Position numbers and translations under genes: made by a program. Below, in pieces: positions 26,295 through 35,703 of a DNA stretch of 64,000 nucleotides (its first letter is position 1; the number at the start of each line of letters is the position of its first letter). The stretch spans positions 742,514 to 806,513 of the forward strand of contig CP051246.1 in the NCBI GenBank assembly GCA_017795085.1, given 5' to 3'. Source of the DNA: Salegentibacter sp. GTDB lineage: Bacteria > Bacteroidota > Bacteroidia > Flavobacteriales > Flavobacteriaceae. Under the pieces are notes generated by a model, which was not told where the DNA came from, ran no database searches, and saw only the letters and a list, made by a program, of their open reading frames with translations.

Positions 26295-27512
26295 TTATTC
26301 ATACAGTAAATAAGGCTCTCTCTTTTCCTTAAACTCTTCTACACCAGGTTTCCAGGTTTTGCGAATTTCTTCCCCACTCATCCCTGTTTCAATTTGCTTT
26401 TGTAATTTTTCAGTACCTGCCAGTTTGGTGAAGAAGTTGTTGAAAAACTCATTTTTATCCTCCGTATGTTGATAGGCTTCAATAAGCCAGTCCAGGTTAA
26501 TATAATTGAGTTTTCCGTAGTGGGTTAAATTTTTTCCGAAACAAATCTCACCTAAATGTTTGGGGCTTTTAGCTCCTTCTTTAGGTTCGGGTGTATAAGA
26601 GAAATCGAAATGTTTCCGATCCAAATAAGGAGAGCCAAATACCTGAAATTGTTTATCGGTACCACGTCCGGCATTTACATTAGTGCCTTCAAAAAAACAT
26701 AAACTGGGATATAGGTTTATTGATTGTTTGTTGGGTAAGTTGGGCGATGGTTTTACAGGTAATTCATAAGGTATACTACGTTGGTAATTTTCCATGGTAA
26801 TTACTTCAAGGTTACATTGCACCCCGTTTTTCAACCATTTTTCACCATTAATCATCTGTGCGTATTCCCCCATTGTTAATCCGTGAACAATCGGGATAGG
26901 GTGCATTCCTACAAAACTTTGATGTTTAGGCTCTAAAATAGGGCCATCAACAAAATGGCCGTTCGGGTTGGGGCGGTCAAAAACAATTAACTGTATATCA
27001 TTTTCGGCACAGGCTTCCATTACATAATGTAGCGAAGAAATATAAGTGTAAAACCGGGTACCCACATCCTGAAGGTCAAAAATAAGCACCTCCAGGCCTT
27101 TTAATTGTTTAGTCGAAGGTTTTTTATTGTTTCCGTAAAGGGAAATAACCTCCAAGCCGGTTTCAGCGTCTTTTCCATTTTCAATAGCTTCGCCGGCATC
27201 AGCAGTGCCACGGAAACCGTGTTCGGGAGCAAAAACTTTTTGCAGGTTTACCTTAAGGGCTAACAAGGAATCTACTACATGGGTGTAATTTCCATTGTGA
27301 TATATTCTGGAGCTTTGGTTGCCAACAAATCCAACAGTTTTTCCTTCTAAAAGCGGTAAATAAGCTTCAGTTCGGTTTGCGCCTAGAATAATTTCTGCGG
27401 GATGATGAACCGGATCTTTTTTTGAAGAATCTTTTTTTTCTGAAGTGTTTCCGCAGGAAACTAAGCTAATAAAAGCGAATAAAAATGTATTTTTGAATAA
27501 CCTCTTAATCAT
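26295..27512 (-). CDS. Exo-beta-N-acetylmuramidase NamZ-type (DUF1343) lipoprotein
   Basis: 405 residues from ATG 27512; an earlier Met at 27713 is rejected because it would swallow the start of the divergent permease and hide the lipoprotein signal. The lipobox is 'SLVSC' (Cys 20). DUF1343 landmarks are 'GFVGNQSSR', 'VFAPEHGFRGTADAGEAI', 'LYGNNKKPS', 'FDLQDVGTRFYTYIS' and 'FDRPNPNGHFVDGPIL'. NamZ enzymes release N-acetylmuramic acid from peptidoglycan ends for recycling. Placement in the periplasm is inferred from the lipobox. Confidence 0.92.
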   Translation of the reverse strand: MIKRLFKNTFLFAFISLVSCGNTSEKKDSSKKDPVHHPAEIILGANRTEAYLPLLEGKTVGFVGNQSSRIYHNGNYTHVVDSLLALKVNLQKVFAPEHGFRGTADAGEAIENGKDAETGLEVISLYGNNKKPSTKQLKGLEVLIFDLQDVGTRFYTYISSLHYVMEACAENDIQLIVFDRPNPNGHFVDGPILEPKHQSFVGMHPIPIVHGLTMGEYAQMINGEKWLKNGVQCNLEVITMENYQRSIPYELPVKPSPNLPNKQSINLYPSLCFFEGTNVNAGRGTDKQFQVFGSPYLDRKHFDFSYTPEPKEGAKSPKHLGEICFGKNLTHYGKLNYINLDWLIEAYQHTEDKNEFFNNFFTKLAGTEKLQKQIETGMSGEEIRKTWKPGVEEFKEKREPYLLYE

Positions 27513-27521
27513 TACGCCGAT

Positions 27522-28754
27522 TTGAATTTCGAATTTTTTGTAGTAAAACGCCTTATAGGCACAAAAGATTATAAAAGTAGTATATCTGCCCCAATAATAA
27601 AAATAGCAATAACCGCCATTGCTATTGGGGTGGTGATGATGCTTTTTTCGTTTGCTACCGGCCTTGGGCTTCAGGAAAAAATAAGGGATAAAATTGCTGC
27701 TTTTAACGGGCATATTACTATTTCAAATTACGATAATAATTCCTCCCAGGTTAGCTTGAGTCCCGTTTCAATAGACCAGGATTTTTATCCTGAATTTCAA
27801 AATGTTGAAGGCATTAACCATGTACAGGCCGTAGCTACCAAGGCCGGAATTATAAGAACCGAAACCGATTTTGAAGGGGTGATTGTAAAAGGTGTTGGCC
27901 CCGATTACAACTGGAGTTACCTCAAAGGTTTTTTGGTTGAAGGCCACTTACCCGACTTTACCGATAATTTAAATGAAGAAGTTCTAATTTCAGCTTATCT
28001 GGCAAACCGGATGAATCTAGCATTAGGCGATAAAGTGCCAACTTACTTTCTTCGGGAAGACAGTGAGCGCCCGTTGTTAAGAGCTTTTAAAATTACCGGA
28101 ATTTATAGTTCCGGGTTTCAGGAGTTTGACGAATTGTATATGATGGCCGATTTGCGCCATATTCAACGGATAAATCGCTGGGAAGAAGATGAAGTTGGAA
28201 ATTTTGAAGTTTTTGTAGACGATTTTACCAAAATCGATGAAAAAGGACAGGAAGTCTATGAAAATACCGGCTCTTTTCTTGATTCACAGACTATAATACA
28301 GCAATATTATTCCATTTTTGAATGGCTGGAATTATTCGATTTTAATATCGCGCTTATTATTGGTATTATGATTTTGGTGGCGGGGATTAATATGATTACC
28401 GCCCTGTTGGTTTTAATTTTAGAACGCACCCAAATGATCGGTGTTTTAAAAGCCTTGGGTAGCGCCGATTGGAGCATCAGGAAAATATTTCTTTATAATG
28501 CCGGTTACCTGATATTTTTAGGATTATTTTGGGGAAACCTTATAGGTTTGGGCTTGTTGCTCATTCAGAAATACTTTAAATTAATCCCTTTGGACCCACA
28601 AACTTATTATGTAACCGATGTGCCGGTGTATATAAGTTGGGATTATATTTTTGCGGTAAATATCGGGACTTTGATTTTATGTATGATCATGTTGTTAATC
28701 CCTTCGCTTATCATTTCAAAAATCTCACCGGCCAAATCCATTAAATTTGAATAA
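27522..28754 (+). CDS. ABC transporter permease, LolE/MacB type
   Basis: 410 residues starting at a TTG (27522), where homologues begin 'NFEFFVAKRLI'. One N-terminal helix (about 25-48), a large periplasmic MacB_PCD domain (about 50-260) and three C-terminal FtsX-type helices (about 270-400) give the LolC/LolE topology. In the lipoprotein-release role it would work with a LolD ATPase encoded elsewhere. The start codon is only 9 bp from that of the divergent namZ. Its stop abuts the ATG of the cysteine synthase gene with no gap. Confidence 0.85.
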   Translation: MNFEFFVVKRLIGTKDYKSSISAPIIKIAITAIAIGVVMMLFSFATGLGLQEKIRDKIAAFNGHITISNYDNNSSQVSLSPVSIDQDFYPEFQNVEGINHVQAVATKAGIIRTETDFEGVIVKGVGPDYNWSYLKGFLVEGHLPDFTDNLNEEVLISAYLANRMNLALGDKVPTYFLREDSERPLLRAFKITGIYSSGFQEFDELYMMADLRHIQRINRWEEDEVGNFEVFVDDFTKIDEKGQEVYENTGSFLDSQTIIQQYYSIFEWLELFDFNIALIIGIMILVAGINMITALLVLILERTQMIGVLKALGSADWSIRKIFLYNAGYLIFLGLFWGNLIGLGLLLIQKYFKLIPLDPQTYYVTDVPVYISWDYIFAVNIGTLILCMIMLLIPSLIISKISPAKSIKFE

Positions 28755-29735
28755 ATGGAATACGCAGAAAATATTTTAGGTACTATAGGGAATACGCCCC
28801 TGGTGAAGATGAGTAAAATAATCGAAGATATTGAAGCTTTGGTGTTGGCTAAATATGAAACTTTTAATCCGGGAAACTCGGTGAAAGATCGTATGGCAAT
28901 TAAAATGATTGAAGCTGCCGAAGCAGAAGGGAAACTCAAATCTGGCGGAACCATTATCGAAGGAACTTCCGGAAATACGGGAATGGGCCTTGCCCTGGGA
29001 GCAATTATAAAAGGCTATAAAATGATTTGCGTGGTTTCTGATAAACAAAGCAAGGAAAAAATTGATGTTCTAAAAGCTGTAGGTTGCGAAGTAGTGATAT
29101 GCCCTACTGATGTAGAACCCGATGATCCCCAATCCTATTATTCTACAGCTAAACGAATGGCTGAAGAAACCCCGAATTCCTGGTATGTAAATCAGTATGA
29201 TAACCTGGCAAATACCAAAGCCCATTATGAAAGTACCGGCCCTGAAATTTGGCGCCAAACCGATGGGAAAATCACGCATTTTGTGGTAGGTGTTGGTACC
29301 GGGGGAACGATTTCCGGAGTAGGGAAATATTTAAAGGAGCAAAACCCAAATATCAAAATCTGGGGGATTGATACTTACGGATCGGTGTTTAAAAAATACC
29401 ATGAAACCGGTATTTTTGATAAAAATGAAATCTATCCCTATATTACCGAAGGAATAGGAGAAGATATCCTGCCCAAAAATGTTGATTTTGATATTATAGA
29501 CGGTTTTACCAAAGTAACCGATAAAGATGCTGCTGTTTATACCCGAAAACTGGCAAGGGAAGAAGGTTTTTTTCTTGGAAATTCTGCCGGAGCGGCTGCT
29601 AAAGGCTTACTACAGCTAAAGAACCATTTTACTAAAGATGACGTGGTAGTGGTGCTTTTTCACGATCATGGCAGTCGGTATGTAGGTAAAATTTATAATG
29701 ATGAATGGATGAAAAACCAGGGTTTTTGGGAGTAA
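28755..29735 (+). CDS. PLP-dependent cysteine synthase / cystathionine beta-synthase family enzyme
   Basis: A 326-residue fold-type II PLP enzyme. The PLP lysine is in 'NPGNSVKDRMA' (Lys about 44), the substrate loop in 'EGTSGNTGMGLA', and the phosphate-binding loop in 'GVGTGGTISGVG'. Members use O-acetylserine or serine and sulfide or homocysteine; which one cannot be decided from sequence, and no C-terminal CBS domains are present. The ATG follows the permease stop directly, so the two genes are transcribed together. Confidence 0.92.
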   Translation: MEYAENILGTIGNTPLVKMSKIIEDIEALVLAKYETFNPGNSVKDRMAIKMIEAAEAEGKLKSGGTIIEGTSGNTGMGLALGAIIKGYKMICVVSDKQSKEKIDVLKAVGCEVVICPTDVEPDDPQSYYSTAKRMAEETPNSWYVNQYDNLANTKAHYESTGPEIWRQTDGKITHFVVGVGTGGTISGVGKYLKEQNPNIKIWGIDTYGSVFKKYHETGIFDKNEIYPYITEGIGEDILPKNVDFDIIDGFTKVTDKDAAVYTRKLAREEGFFLGNSAGAAAKGLLQLKNHFTKDDVVVVLFHDHGSRYVGKIYNDEWMKNQGFWE

Positions 29736-29848
29736 AAAGCCATAGTCTTCATTTCACTCCCTAGCTTTCGAGGTTGACTGGGAATTTTATTTTGGAGAGT
29801 TTTCTGATTAAAACTCAAAGTTGAGATTCAATTAAATTATGTTAATTG

Positions 29849-30982
29849 TTAATAGAGAAAACCAAATAACCATAAAGGTATTTTATTTTGAAACCCGTAC
29901 AAGGTATCGTCAGTTACTATATAAGCATTTTCTACCGATTGGATTTGCTTTTGATTTTTTCCTTTTCCCCTATTTCAAAAGTAAATTTATCATCCACCAG
30001 AAAATCTCCCTTGTCAGTATATTTTAGTGTATGGCTATAGGTCAATTGATTTGAAAAAAAGGTCTCCCTCAGATTTCCTTTATTGGCATTCTCCCGTGCT
30101 AACAGATAAATCAGGTTAGTGTTGTCAAGGTGAATTTTGGACGGTTTTTGCAGTTTACTGATTCCATGAGCATTTTTGAATAGGTTTTGTGTTAGCCCAA
30201 TTTCATCCAGATGGTGCAAATAGGATAATAAAGTGGCTCGGTTGATTCCAATTTTATCACTCAATTTGCTGACATTAGGAACAAAGGGCACCGATTTCGC
30301 TATAATTACCAGAAGTTGTTTCACTTTGGCAACATAGGCCAGGTCTACATTTCGTAATAAGGGTAATTCAATTTCCAAAATCATATTGACCACTTCCCCT
30401 AAACGCATTTCATACAAATCAGGCTGTTTCAGATAGAAGGGATAATAACCATGTTTTAAGTATTGGTCAAAATACTGGAATGGCTTTATTTCTTCATTGA
30501 TTTTTTGTGCTTTCTCTGTATGATTATCTATAATTTGTTCAAGAGATAATTTGTCGAAGTTTACTCCGGTTTCCACCCCTATATACTCTCGAAAAGAAAA
30601 CCCCTGCATAGTATATACCACTGCTCTTCTGCTCAAATCGGCACGAGCATTTAATATTTCGAGAAGTGACGACCCTGTAAAAACAATTTTTAATGTCGGG
30701 TAATTATCGTAGATGTTTTTCAATTCTTGTGCCCAACCAGAATATTTATGCACTTCATCCAAAAAAAGGTATTCTCCTCCCTGGCACTCAAAATCACGTA
30801 CCAAGGTGTTTGCTAAGGTGTAATTTGATATATTGTAATAAAAGCGTAGTCTTGCCAATACCTTTTGATCCTTTAATCCCTATGAGCTGCGCTTCCCAAT
30901 TGATTTCATCCATAACCGACCGGACAAAATTAAGGGATGTGTGTTTTAGCTTTTGTTGAAATTGCTCAATTAAAAAATCCAT
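29849..30982 (-). pseudogene. AAA ATPase with DUF4143 domain, disrupted
   Basis: From ATG 30982 a Walker A segment ('GIKGSKGIGKTTLLLQYIKL') is readable until a stop after 'LGT'. The gene resumes in another frame near 30800 ('DFECQGGEYLFLDEVHKYSGW') and continues through Walker B and the DUF4143 region. The join lacks roughly 30 residues of the usual P-loop to Walker B spacing. Near 29965 a second shift sends the frame to a stop at 29932, while 'QIQSVENAYIVTDDTLYGFQ' and 'NKIPLWLFGFLY' continue in the next frame to TAA 29849-29851. Intact relatives are about 380-400 residues. Confidence 0.8.
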
Positions 30983-31399
30983 TTTTGTTTAGTGTATTAA
31001 ATAAATTATACTACCAATACGATTACGATGTTGTCAAATAGCTTGTACAGGGGGCGGACATTTTGAAAAATCATGGACTTATAAGAGCTGTTGAGTATGT
31101 TCATTCTCAACTTTATTTATTACACAATAAGTAAGGTGGTATCTAACCTACTGATACCAGTAAAGCTCCGGTGGAAAATACAAAATACAGAACCACAAAT
31201 GCTATTAGCCCAAATGAAATTGGAATTGAAGTAAAAAAGCGGGGGATGGCTAATGCACTTTCAAAGTCTGAATTTTTCCATAAAAAGGCGTGTGTTAATT
31301 TCTTTATTATTATCAGTAGAAAAGATGTTTACCAGGGAAATCAGAGTAGGTTTTGGAGAGATTTCCCACGAAGAAGATCAGGCAGCTAGCTTTAATTGC
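30983..31399. other. Gap with faint, unidentified coding fragments
   Basis: No supportable gene. Two protein-like stretches are readable on the plus strand: about 31056-31132 ('ADILKNHGLIRAVEYVHSQL', then a stop) and about 31290-31390 ('MFTREIRVGFGEISHEEDQ'). The latter faintly recalls the C-terminal end of a PLP aminotransferase. Neither is long enough to identify; they may be debris of a deleted gene. Confidence 0.4.
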
Positions 31400-32413
31400 T
31401 TAAATAATATTCACTTCAGGTTCCAGGGAAATTGTGAATGTTTCTTTTATCTTTTGTTGAATTTTTGTGGCAAGATTTAGAACTTCTTCTCCTGTAGCTT
31501 TGTCGTAATTTACAAGTACCAGAGCTTGATTTTTATGTACACCCGCATCCCCTTCACGGTAACCTTTAAAACCGGCGGTTTCAATAAGCCAGCCAGCCGG
31601 GATTTTAATAGCGTTTTCGGCCAGCGCGTAAAAAGGTATTTCAGGATATTCCTCTTGAATGCTTTTAAAGGTCTTTTTATCTACAATCGGGTTTTTAAAA
31701 AAACTACCGCTATTGCCCAATAAGCGCGGATCAGGAAGTTTTGACTGCCGGATGGCAATTACCGCGTTGGAAATGTCTTTTATTCCCGGTTCGCTGATTT
31801 TGTTCTTTTCCAACCATTGCGGAATAACTCCATAATCAGTATTGAGATGATGGTTTTGAGAGCTAAGCCTAAACTGAACTGAAGTGATAATATAATCGCC
31901 TTTTAATTCATTTTTAAAAACCGAATTTCTGTAGCCGAAATCACAATCTTTAAGATAAAAGGTCTGTTCTTCCAGGGTTTGAATATGCACCGTTTTACAG
32001 GAAACAAAACTGTCTTTTAATTCTACCCCATAAGCCCCGATATTTTGAATAGGTGCCGTCCCTACATTGCCGGGAATGAGTGAGAGGTTTTCCAAACCGC
32101 CAAACCCCTGCTCTAAAGTCCAAAGTACAAACTGATGCCAGTTTTCCCCGGCGCCGGCTTCTACAACGACTTCATTTTTAGTTTTTGAAATAATTGTTTT
32201 TCCGCTTAGGGCGATGTGCAGTACAATTTTGTCAATATCCCGGGTAAGTAGCATATTGCTACCGCCACCCAGGATAAAGATTTCAGATTTATAAACTTTC
32301 CGAAGCACTTTCTTAAGTTCGTCCAACGAATAAATCGATAAGAATTTACGCGCTTTTACATCTATCCCAAAGGTATTGTAGGGTTTTAAAGAAAGGTTTT
32401 CAGAGAACTGCAT
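31400..32413 (-). CDS. murB: UDP-N-acetylenolpyruvoylglucosamine reductase
   Basis: A 337-residue FAD enzyme that makes UDP-MurNAc for peptidoglycan. The FAD domain shows 'KPYNTFGIDVKAR', 'FILGGGSNMLL' and 'LIPGNVGTAPIQNIGAYGVE'. The catalytic Ser is in 'GNSGSFFKNP' and the Glu lies in the C-terminal part. The type I MurB length fits. Its start is 5 bp after the aminotransferase stop, on the same strand. Confidence 0.96.
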   Translation of the reverse strand: MQFSENLSLKPYNTFGIDVKARKFLSIYSLDELKKVLRKVYKSEIFILGGGSNMLLTRDIDKIVLHIALSGKTIISKTKNEVVVEAGAGENWHQFVLWTLEQGFGGLENLSLIPGNVGTAPIQNIGAYGVELKDSFVSCKTVHIQTLEEQTFYLKDCDFGYRNSVFKNELKGDYIITSVQFRLSSQNHHLNTDYGVIPQWLEKNKISEPGIKDISNAVIAIRQSKLPDPRLLGNSGSFFKNPIVDKKTFKSIQEEYPEIPFYALAENAIKIPAGWLIETAGFKGYREGDAGVHKNQALVLVNYDKATGEEVLNLATKIQQKIKETFTISLEPEVNII

Positions 32414-32418
32414 CTATT

Positions 32419-33609
32419 TTATTTATTGTATTCTTTTAAAGCTATCTCTAATATTTTAATAGCGCGTTCCAGGTTTTCCTTTTTAAGGACGTACGCAATC
32501 CTTACCTGATTTAATCCGGTATTTGGAGTTGAATAAAAACCTGCGGCAGGAGCTACCATTACGGTTTCGTTATCCACTTCAAAAGTGTCTAGTAGCCACT
32601 GGGCAAAAACATCGGCATTTTCTACGGGTAATTCAGCAATACAATAAAAAGCTCCTTTTGGACTTGCCACTTTTACGCCTTCAATTTTTTCGAGTCCTTC
32701 GATTAATAAATCCCTTCGGCTGGTATATTCCTCGTTTACTTCATTAAAATACTCATCAGGGGTATCTAAAGCGGCTTCACTGGCAATTTGGGCAAAAGTT
32801 GGCGGACTTAACCTGGCCTGGGCAAATTTCATGGCTGTTGCCATTACTTCTTTATTTTTTGAAACCAGGCAGCCAATCCGTGCGCCACACATACTATACC
32901 GTTTAGAAACCGAATCTACCATAATTGCGTGTTCTGCAAGTCGGGGAACACTCATAATAGAGTGATGTTTTACACCATCGTATGCAAACTCACGATAAAC
33001 TTCATCTGCCACTATAAACAGGTCGTATTTTATAGCGAGATCGGCCAGTTTTTCAATTTCTTCTTTAGTGTAAAGGTAGCCGGTAGGATTTCCCGGGTTG
33101 CTGAATAATATTGCTTTGGTGTTTGAGGTGATTAGCTTTTCAAATTCCGAAATAGGGGGGAGTGCAAAATTATTATCGATAGCGCCTTCTACAGGTAAAA
33201 CTTTTACGCCTGAAGCAGTGGCAAAGCCGTTGTAATTAGCATAAAAAGGTTCGGGAATAATAACTTCGTCTCCAGGGTCGGTAATACTTCCCATTGCAAA
33301 AAGAAGGGCTTCAGAACCTCCGGTAGTTACAATAATATCTTCACTATTAACTGGAATTTCATTTTTACGATAATATGCGGCAAGCTTATTGCGGTAACTT
33401 TCAAAGCCGGCTGAGTGGCTGTAAGAAAGTACTTCAATATCGTTGTTTTTGACCGCATCTAAAGCCGTTTGAGGAGTTTTTATATCGGGTTGTCCAATAT
33501 TTAGCTGATAGATTTTGCGGCCTTTTTTAACTGCAGCTTCCGCATAAGGTACAAGCTTTCTTATAGGCGACTCGGGCATCTGGCGGCCCTTATTGGAAAT
33601 ACTTGGCAT
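32419..33609 (-). CDS. Pyridoxal phosphate-dependent aminotransferase (class I)
   Basis: 396 residues from ATG 33609 (MPSISNKGRQMPESPIRKL), preferred over an earlier Met at 33654 that adds an unrelated N-terminus. Fold-type I features are 'NIGQPDIKTP', 'GSEALLFAMGSI', 'NPGNPTGYLYTKEEI' with the cofactor Asn, 'FIVADEVYREFAY', the PLP lysine in 'DSVSKRYSMCGARIGC', and a C-terminal substrate Arg in 'QVRIAYV'. The most likely donor is aspartate or a similar amino acid. It is upstream of murB in one transcript. Confidence 0.92.
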   Translation of the reverse strand: MPSISNKGRQMPESPIRKLVPYAEAAVKKGRKIYQLNIGQPDIKTPQTALDAVKNNDIEVLSYSHSAGFESYRNKLAAYYRKNEIPVNSEDIIVTTGGSEALLFAMGSITDPGDEVIIPEPFYANYNGFATASGVKVLPVEGAIDNNFALPPISEFEKLITSNTKAILFSNPGNPTGYLYTKEEIEKLADLAIKYDLFIVADEVYREFAYDGVKHHSIMSVPRLAEHAIMVDSVSKRYSMCGARIGCLVSKNKEVMATAMKFAQARLSPPTFAQIASEAALDTPDEYFNEVNEEYTSRRDLLIEGLEKIEGVKVASPKGAFYCIAELPVENADVFAQWLLDTFEVDNETVMVAPAAGFYSTPNTGLNQVRIAYVLKKENLERAIKILEIALKEYNK

Positions 33610-33703
33610 ATTGTTCTGTTTTAGTGGAATGCAAAAATGCAAAATTATTGGCACAAAGCCTTGAAGCCTGTGTCTTTATTAGCAATAATTTATAAATTAG
33701 AGC

Positions 33704-35041
33704 ATGTTAAAAATGTGGGTGAAATATGGTTTGCCTGCGTTCATTTTTACCTTTATAAATGTTGTGGTTTGTGCTCAGGAGTTTAAAATTGAAAATTCCA
33801 GGGCTTATTATAAACAACAATTTAATTTGGTAGGTGGCCTGGTGATTGTACCTGTTAAAGTTAACGGGACACCACTTTCATTTATTATTGATTCCGGGTT
33901 TAATTCTACTATCATTTTTAGTGTAAGCTCTGAAGATTCCCTTGATGTAAAAAATGCCAGCCGAATTTATCTTCGGGGGCTTGGTACCGGCAAACCAATA
34001 ACAGCAATTAAATCTGCCGGAAATGAATTTCGTATAGGCGAGGTGGTGAACCCAAATCAGGATATTTATATTATTCAGGAAGAATTTCTGGGAATTTCCA
34101 ATCGCCTGGGAGTACCTGTTAACGGTATTATAGGCTATGATTTGTTTAAAAGCTTGGTAATAGACTTTAATTATCGCCGGGAATTGATGAAAATTTACAC
34201 TCCTGAAAGTTATTCGTATAAAAATTGCAGACCTTGTGAAGATCTACCCTTGGAATTCAGGAGAAATAAAGCTTATTTGAATGCTGTAGTTGTTTTGAAC
34301 GGAAAACCCAAAACGGTAAAGTTGCTTTTTGACAGTGGTTCGAGTGATGCGTTATGGTTGTTTCCTGAAGAAGAGGAAAAAATAGAAGTTTCTGAAAAAT
34401 CTTTCAAAGATTATCTGGGATTTGGAATTAGCGGTAGTGTTTACGGAAACCGGGGGCGAATTGATAAATTAAAGTTAGGATCTTATACTCTGGAGGAGGT
34501 TACCACCAGCTTTCCTGATACGGCCTATATTGCCGATGTAGTTGCTTTTACCGAAAGGAATGGAAGCTTGGGGGGCGAGGTATTAAAACGCTTCAGGTAT
34601 GTGGTAGATTACACCAATAAAAACCTTCGGATTAAACCAAACTCGAATTTTGGCGATGCGTTTGAATATGATATGAGCGGTTTGGTAATTCAGCATAACG
34701 GGCGTCGGCTGGTAAAAAACTTAAATGGAAAACCTACTTCTTTTTCAGTAAAGCAAACCGATGAGGGTGGGATTGAAGTTTACAGCAGTAATTATGAAGT
34801 GAAATTTTCCTTAGAACCCCAATATGAAATAGCTGAAGTGAGACCTGATTCACCCGCAGAAAAAGCCGGGATAAAAACAGGGGATTTTATTCTGGAATTA
34901 AACCGGAAACCGGTATATAAATACAGTTTAAGCAAAATCAGTGCTATTTTCACCAGTAGGGAAGGGCGTAATATCAGGTTGCTTTTAGAACGTGATGGGA
35001 AAGAATTTGAGGTGAAATTTAAATTGGAGAGGATTCTATAA
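33704..35041 (+). CDS. Retropepsin-like aspartyl protease with PDZ domain
   Basis: A 445-residue exported protein: the hydrophobic N-terminus ends near 'VCAQE'. Two aspartyl motifs, 'SFIIDSGFNSTII' (about 58-70) and 'LLFDSGSSDALWLF' (about 208-221), suggest an internally duplicated single-chain pepsin-like fold. The C-terminal PDZ domain (about 355-440) contains 'VRPDSPAEKAGIKTGDFILELN'. It is a Bacteroidota family (aspartyl protease family plus PDZ) whose substrates are unknown. A strong terminator follows. Confidence 0.87.
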   Translation: MLKMWVKYGLPAFIFTFINVVVCAQEFKIENSRAYYKQQFNLVGGLVIVPVKVNGTPLSFIIDSGFNSTIIFSVSSEDSLDVKNASRIYLRGLGTGKPITAIKSAGNEFRIGEVVNPNQDIYIIQEEFLGISNRLGVPVNGIIGYDLFKSLVIDFNYRRELMKIYTPESYSYKNCRPCEDLPLEFRRNKAYLNAVVVLNGKPKTVKLLFDSGSSDALWLFPEEEEKIEVSEKSFKDYLGFGISGSVYGNRGRIDKLKLGSYTLEEVTTSFPDTAYIADVVAFTERNGSLGGEVLKRFRYVVDYTNKNLRIKPNSNFGDAFEYDMSGLVIQHNGRRLVKNLNGKPTSFSVKQTDEGGIEVYSSNYEVKFSLEPQYEIAEVRPDSPAEKAGIKTGDFILELNRKPVYKYSLSKISAIFTSREGRNIRLLLERDGKEFEVKFKLERIL

Positions 35042-35079
35042 AAACTGCCTGAAAGTATTAAAAACCTTCAGGCAGTTTT
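35041..35079. terminator. Bidirectional intrinsic terminator
   Basis: The 13-bp perfect stem AAAACTGCCTGAA (35041-35053) with TTCAGGCAGTTTT (35067-35079) lies between the convergent PDZ-protease and DUF1573 genes. It starts at the last base of the protease stop codon. Confidence 0.9.
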
Positions 35080-35104
35080 AAAAATAATATTTCGTTGAAT
35101 CAGC

Positions 35105-35494
35105 TTAGCCGTTACCGTTTTCTATTACTTTACCTTTAATTTTAAGGGCTTTGGTGGGGTTTTCTTTAGAATTGGAGTATACAGTTACGGTCTTACGAAT
35201 ATGACCTACCCTTTTGGTGTCGTATTTAACTTCAATTTCACCATTTTCCCCCGGTGCAATAGGATCTTCCGGTTTTTTGGGAATAGTACATCCGCAGCTT
35301 GAAGTTACATTTTCAATAACCAAGGGGGCATTGCCGGTATTTTTAAACTTAAAAACCCTTACTCCGTCGCTTCCTTTTTTTACTTCACCATAGTCTATGG
35401 TTTCAGATTCAAATTCAATTTGAGGGGCATCTTGTGCTATGGCAGTTCCGGCACCAGCCAAAACAAACATAGCGATAGCAATTAATTTTTTCAT
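35105..35494 (-). CDS. DUF1573 domain periplasmic protein
   Basis: 129 residues from ATG 35494: signal peptide 'MKKLIAIAMFVLAGAGTAIAQ', then a single DUF1573 immunoglobulin-like domain with 'IDYGEVKKGSDGVRVFKFKN', 'NVTSSCGCTIPKKPEDPIAPGE' and 'KTVTVYSNSKENPT'. The SSCGCT motif is typical. An upstream Met at 35551 gives an unrelated N-terminus and is rejected. The domain is common in exported Bacteroidota proteins; its function is unknown. Confidence 0.9.
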   Translation of the reverse strand: MKKLIAIAMFVLAGAGTAIAQDAPQIEFESETIDYGEVKKGSDGVRVFKFKNTGNAPLVIENVTSSCGCTIPKKPEDPIAPGENGEIEVKYDTKRVGHIRKTVTVYSNSKENPTKALKIKGKVIENGNG

Positions 35495-35668
35495 CAGATT
35501 AATTTTAAAAGCTTGAAAAATACATGGGTTTTTCGAGCTTAGGTTCAACATCTGTCTTGTAATAAGACATTACTAATTTAATTTTCGGAAAGGTAAAGAT
35601 AAGTCGAATTGTAATTGTGTACAAGATTATATTCAATTCAACTTCTTTTAATTTCCTTAACTTATAAT

Positions 35669-35676
35669 TACTTTTG
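35669..35676 (+). promoter_or_regulatory. Putative valS promoter -7 box (TACTTTTG)
   Basis: Perfect TAnnTTTG, 27 bp before the valS ATG at 35704. A -33 TTTG is not obvious. Confidence 0.4.
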
Positions 35677-35703
35677 CCCTTATTTTCAAAAACCAGACCA
35701 ATT

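Noticed and set aside
27513..27713. N-terminal extension of the NamZ-like gene to a Met at 27713
   Set aside because: It would overlap the start of the divergent permease, has a His-rich sequence unlike the family, and hides the lipoprotein signal. The ATG at 27512 is used.
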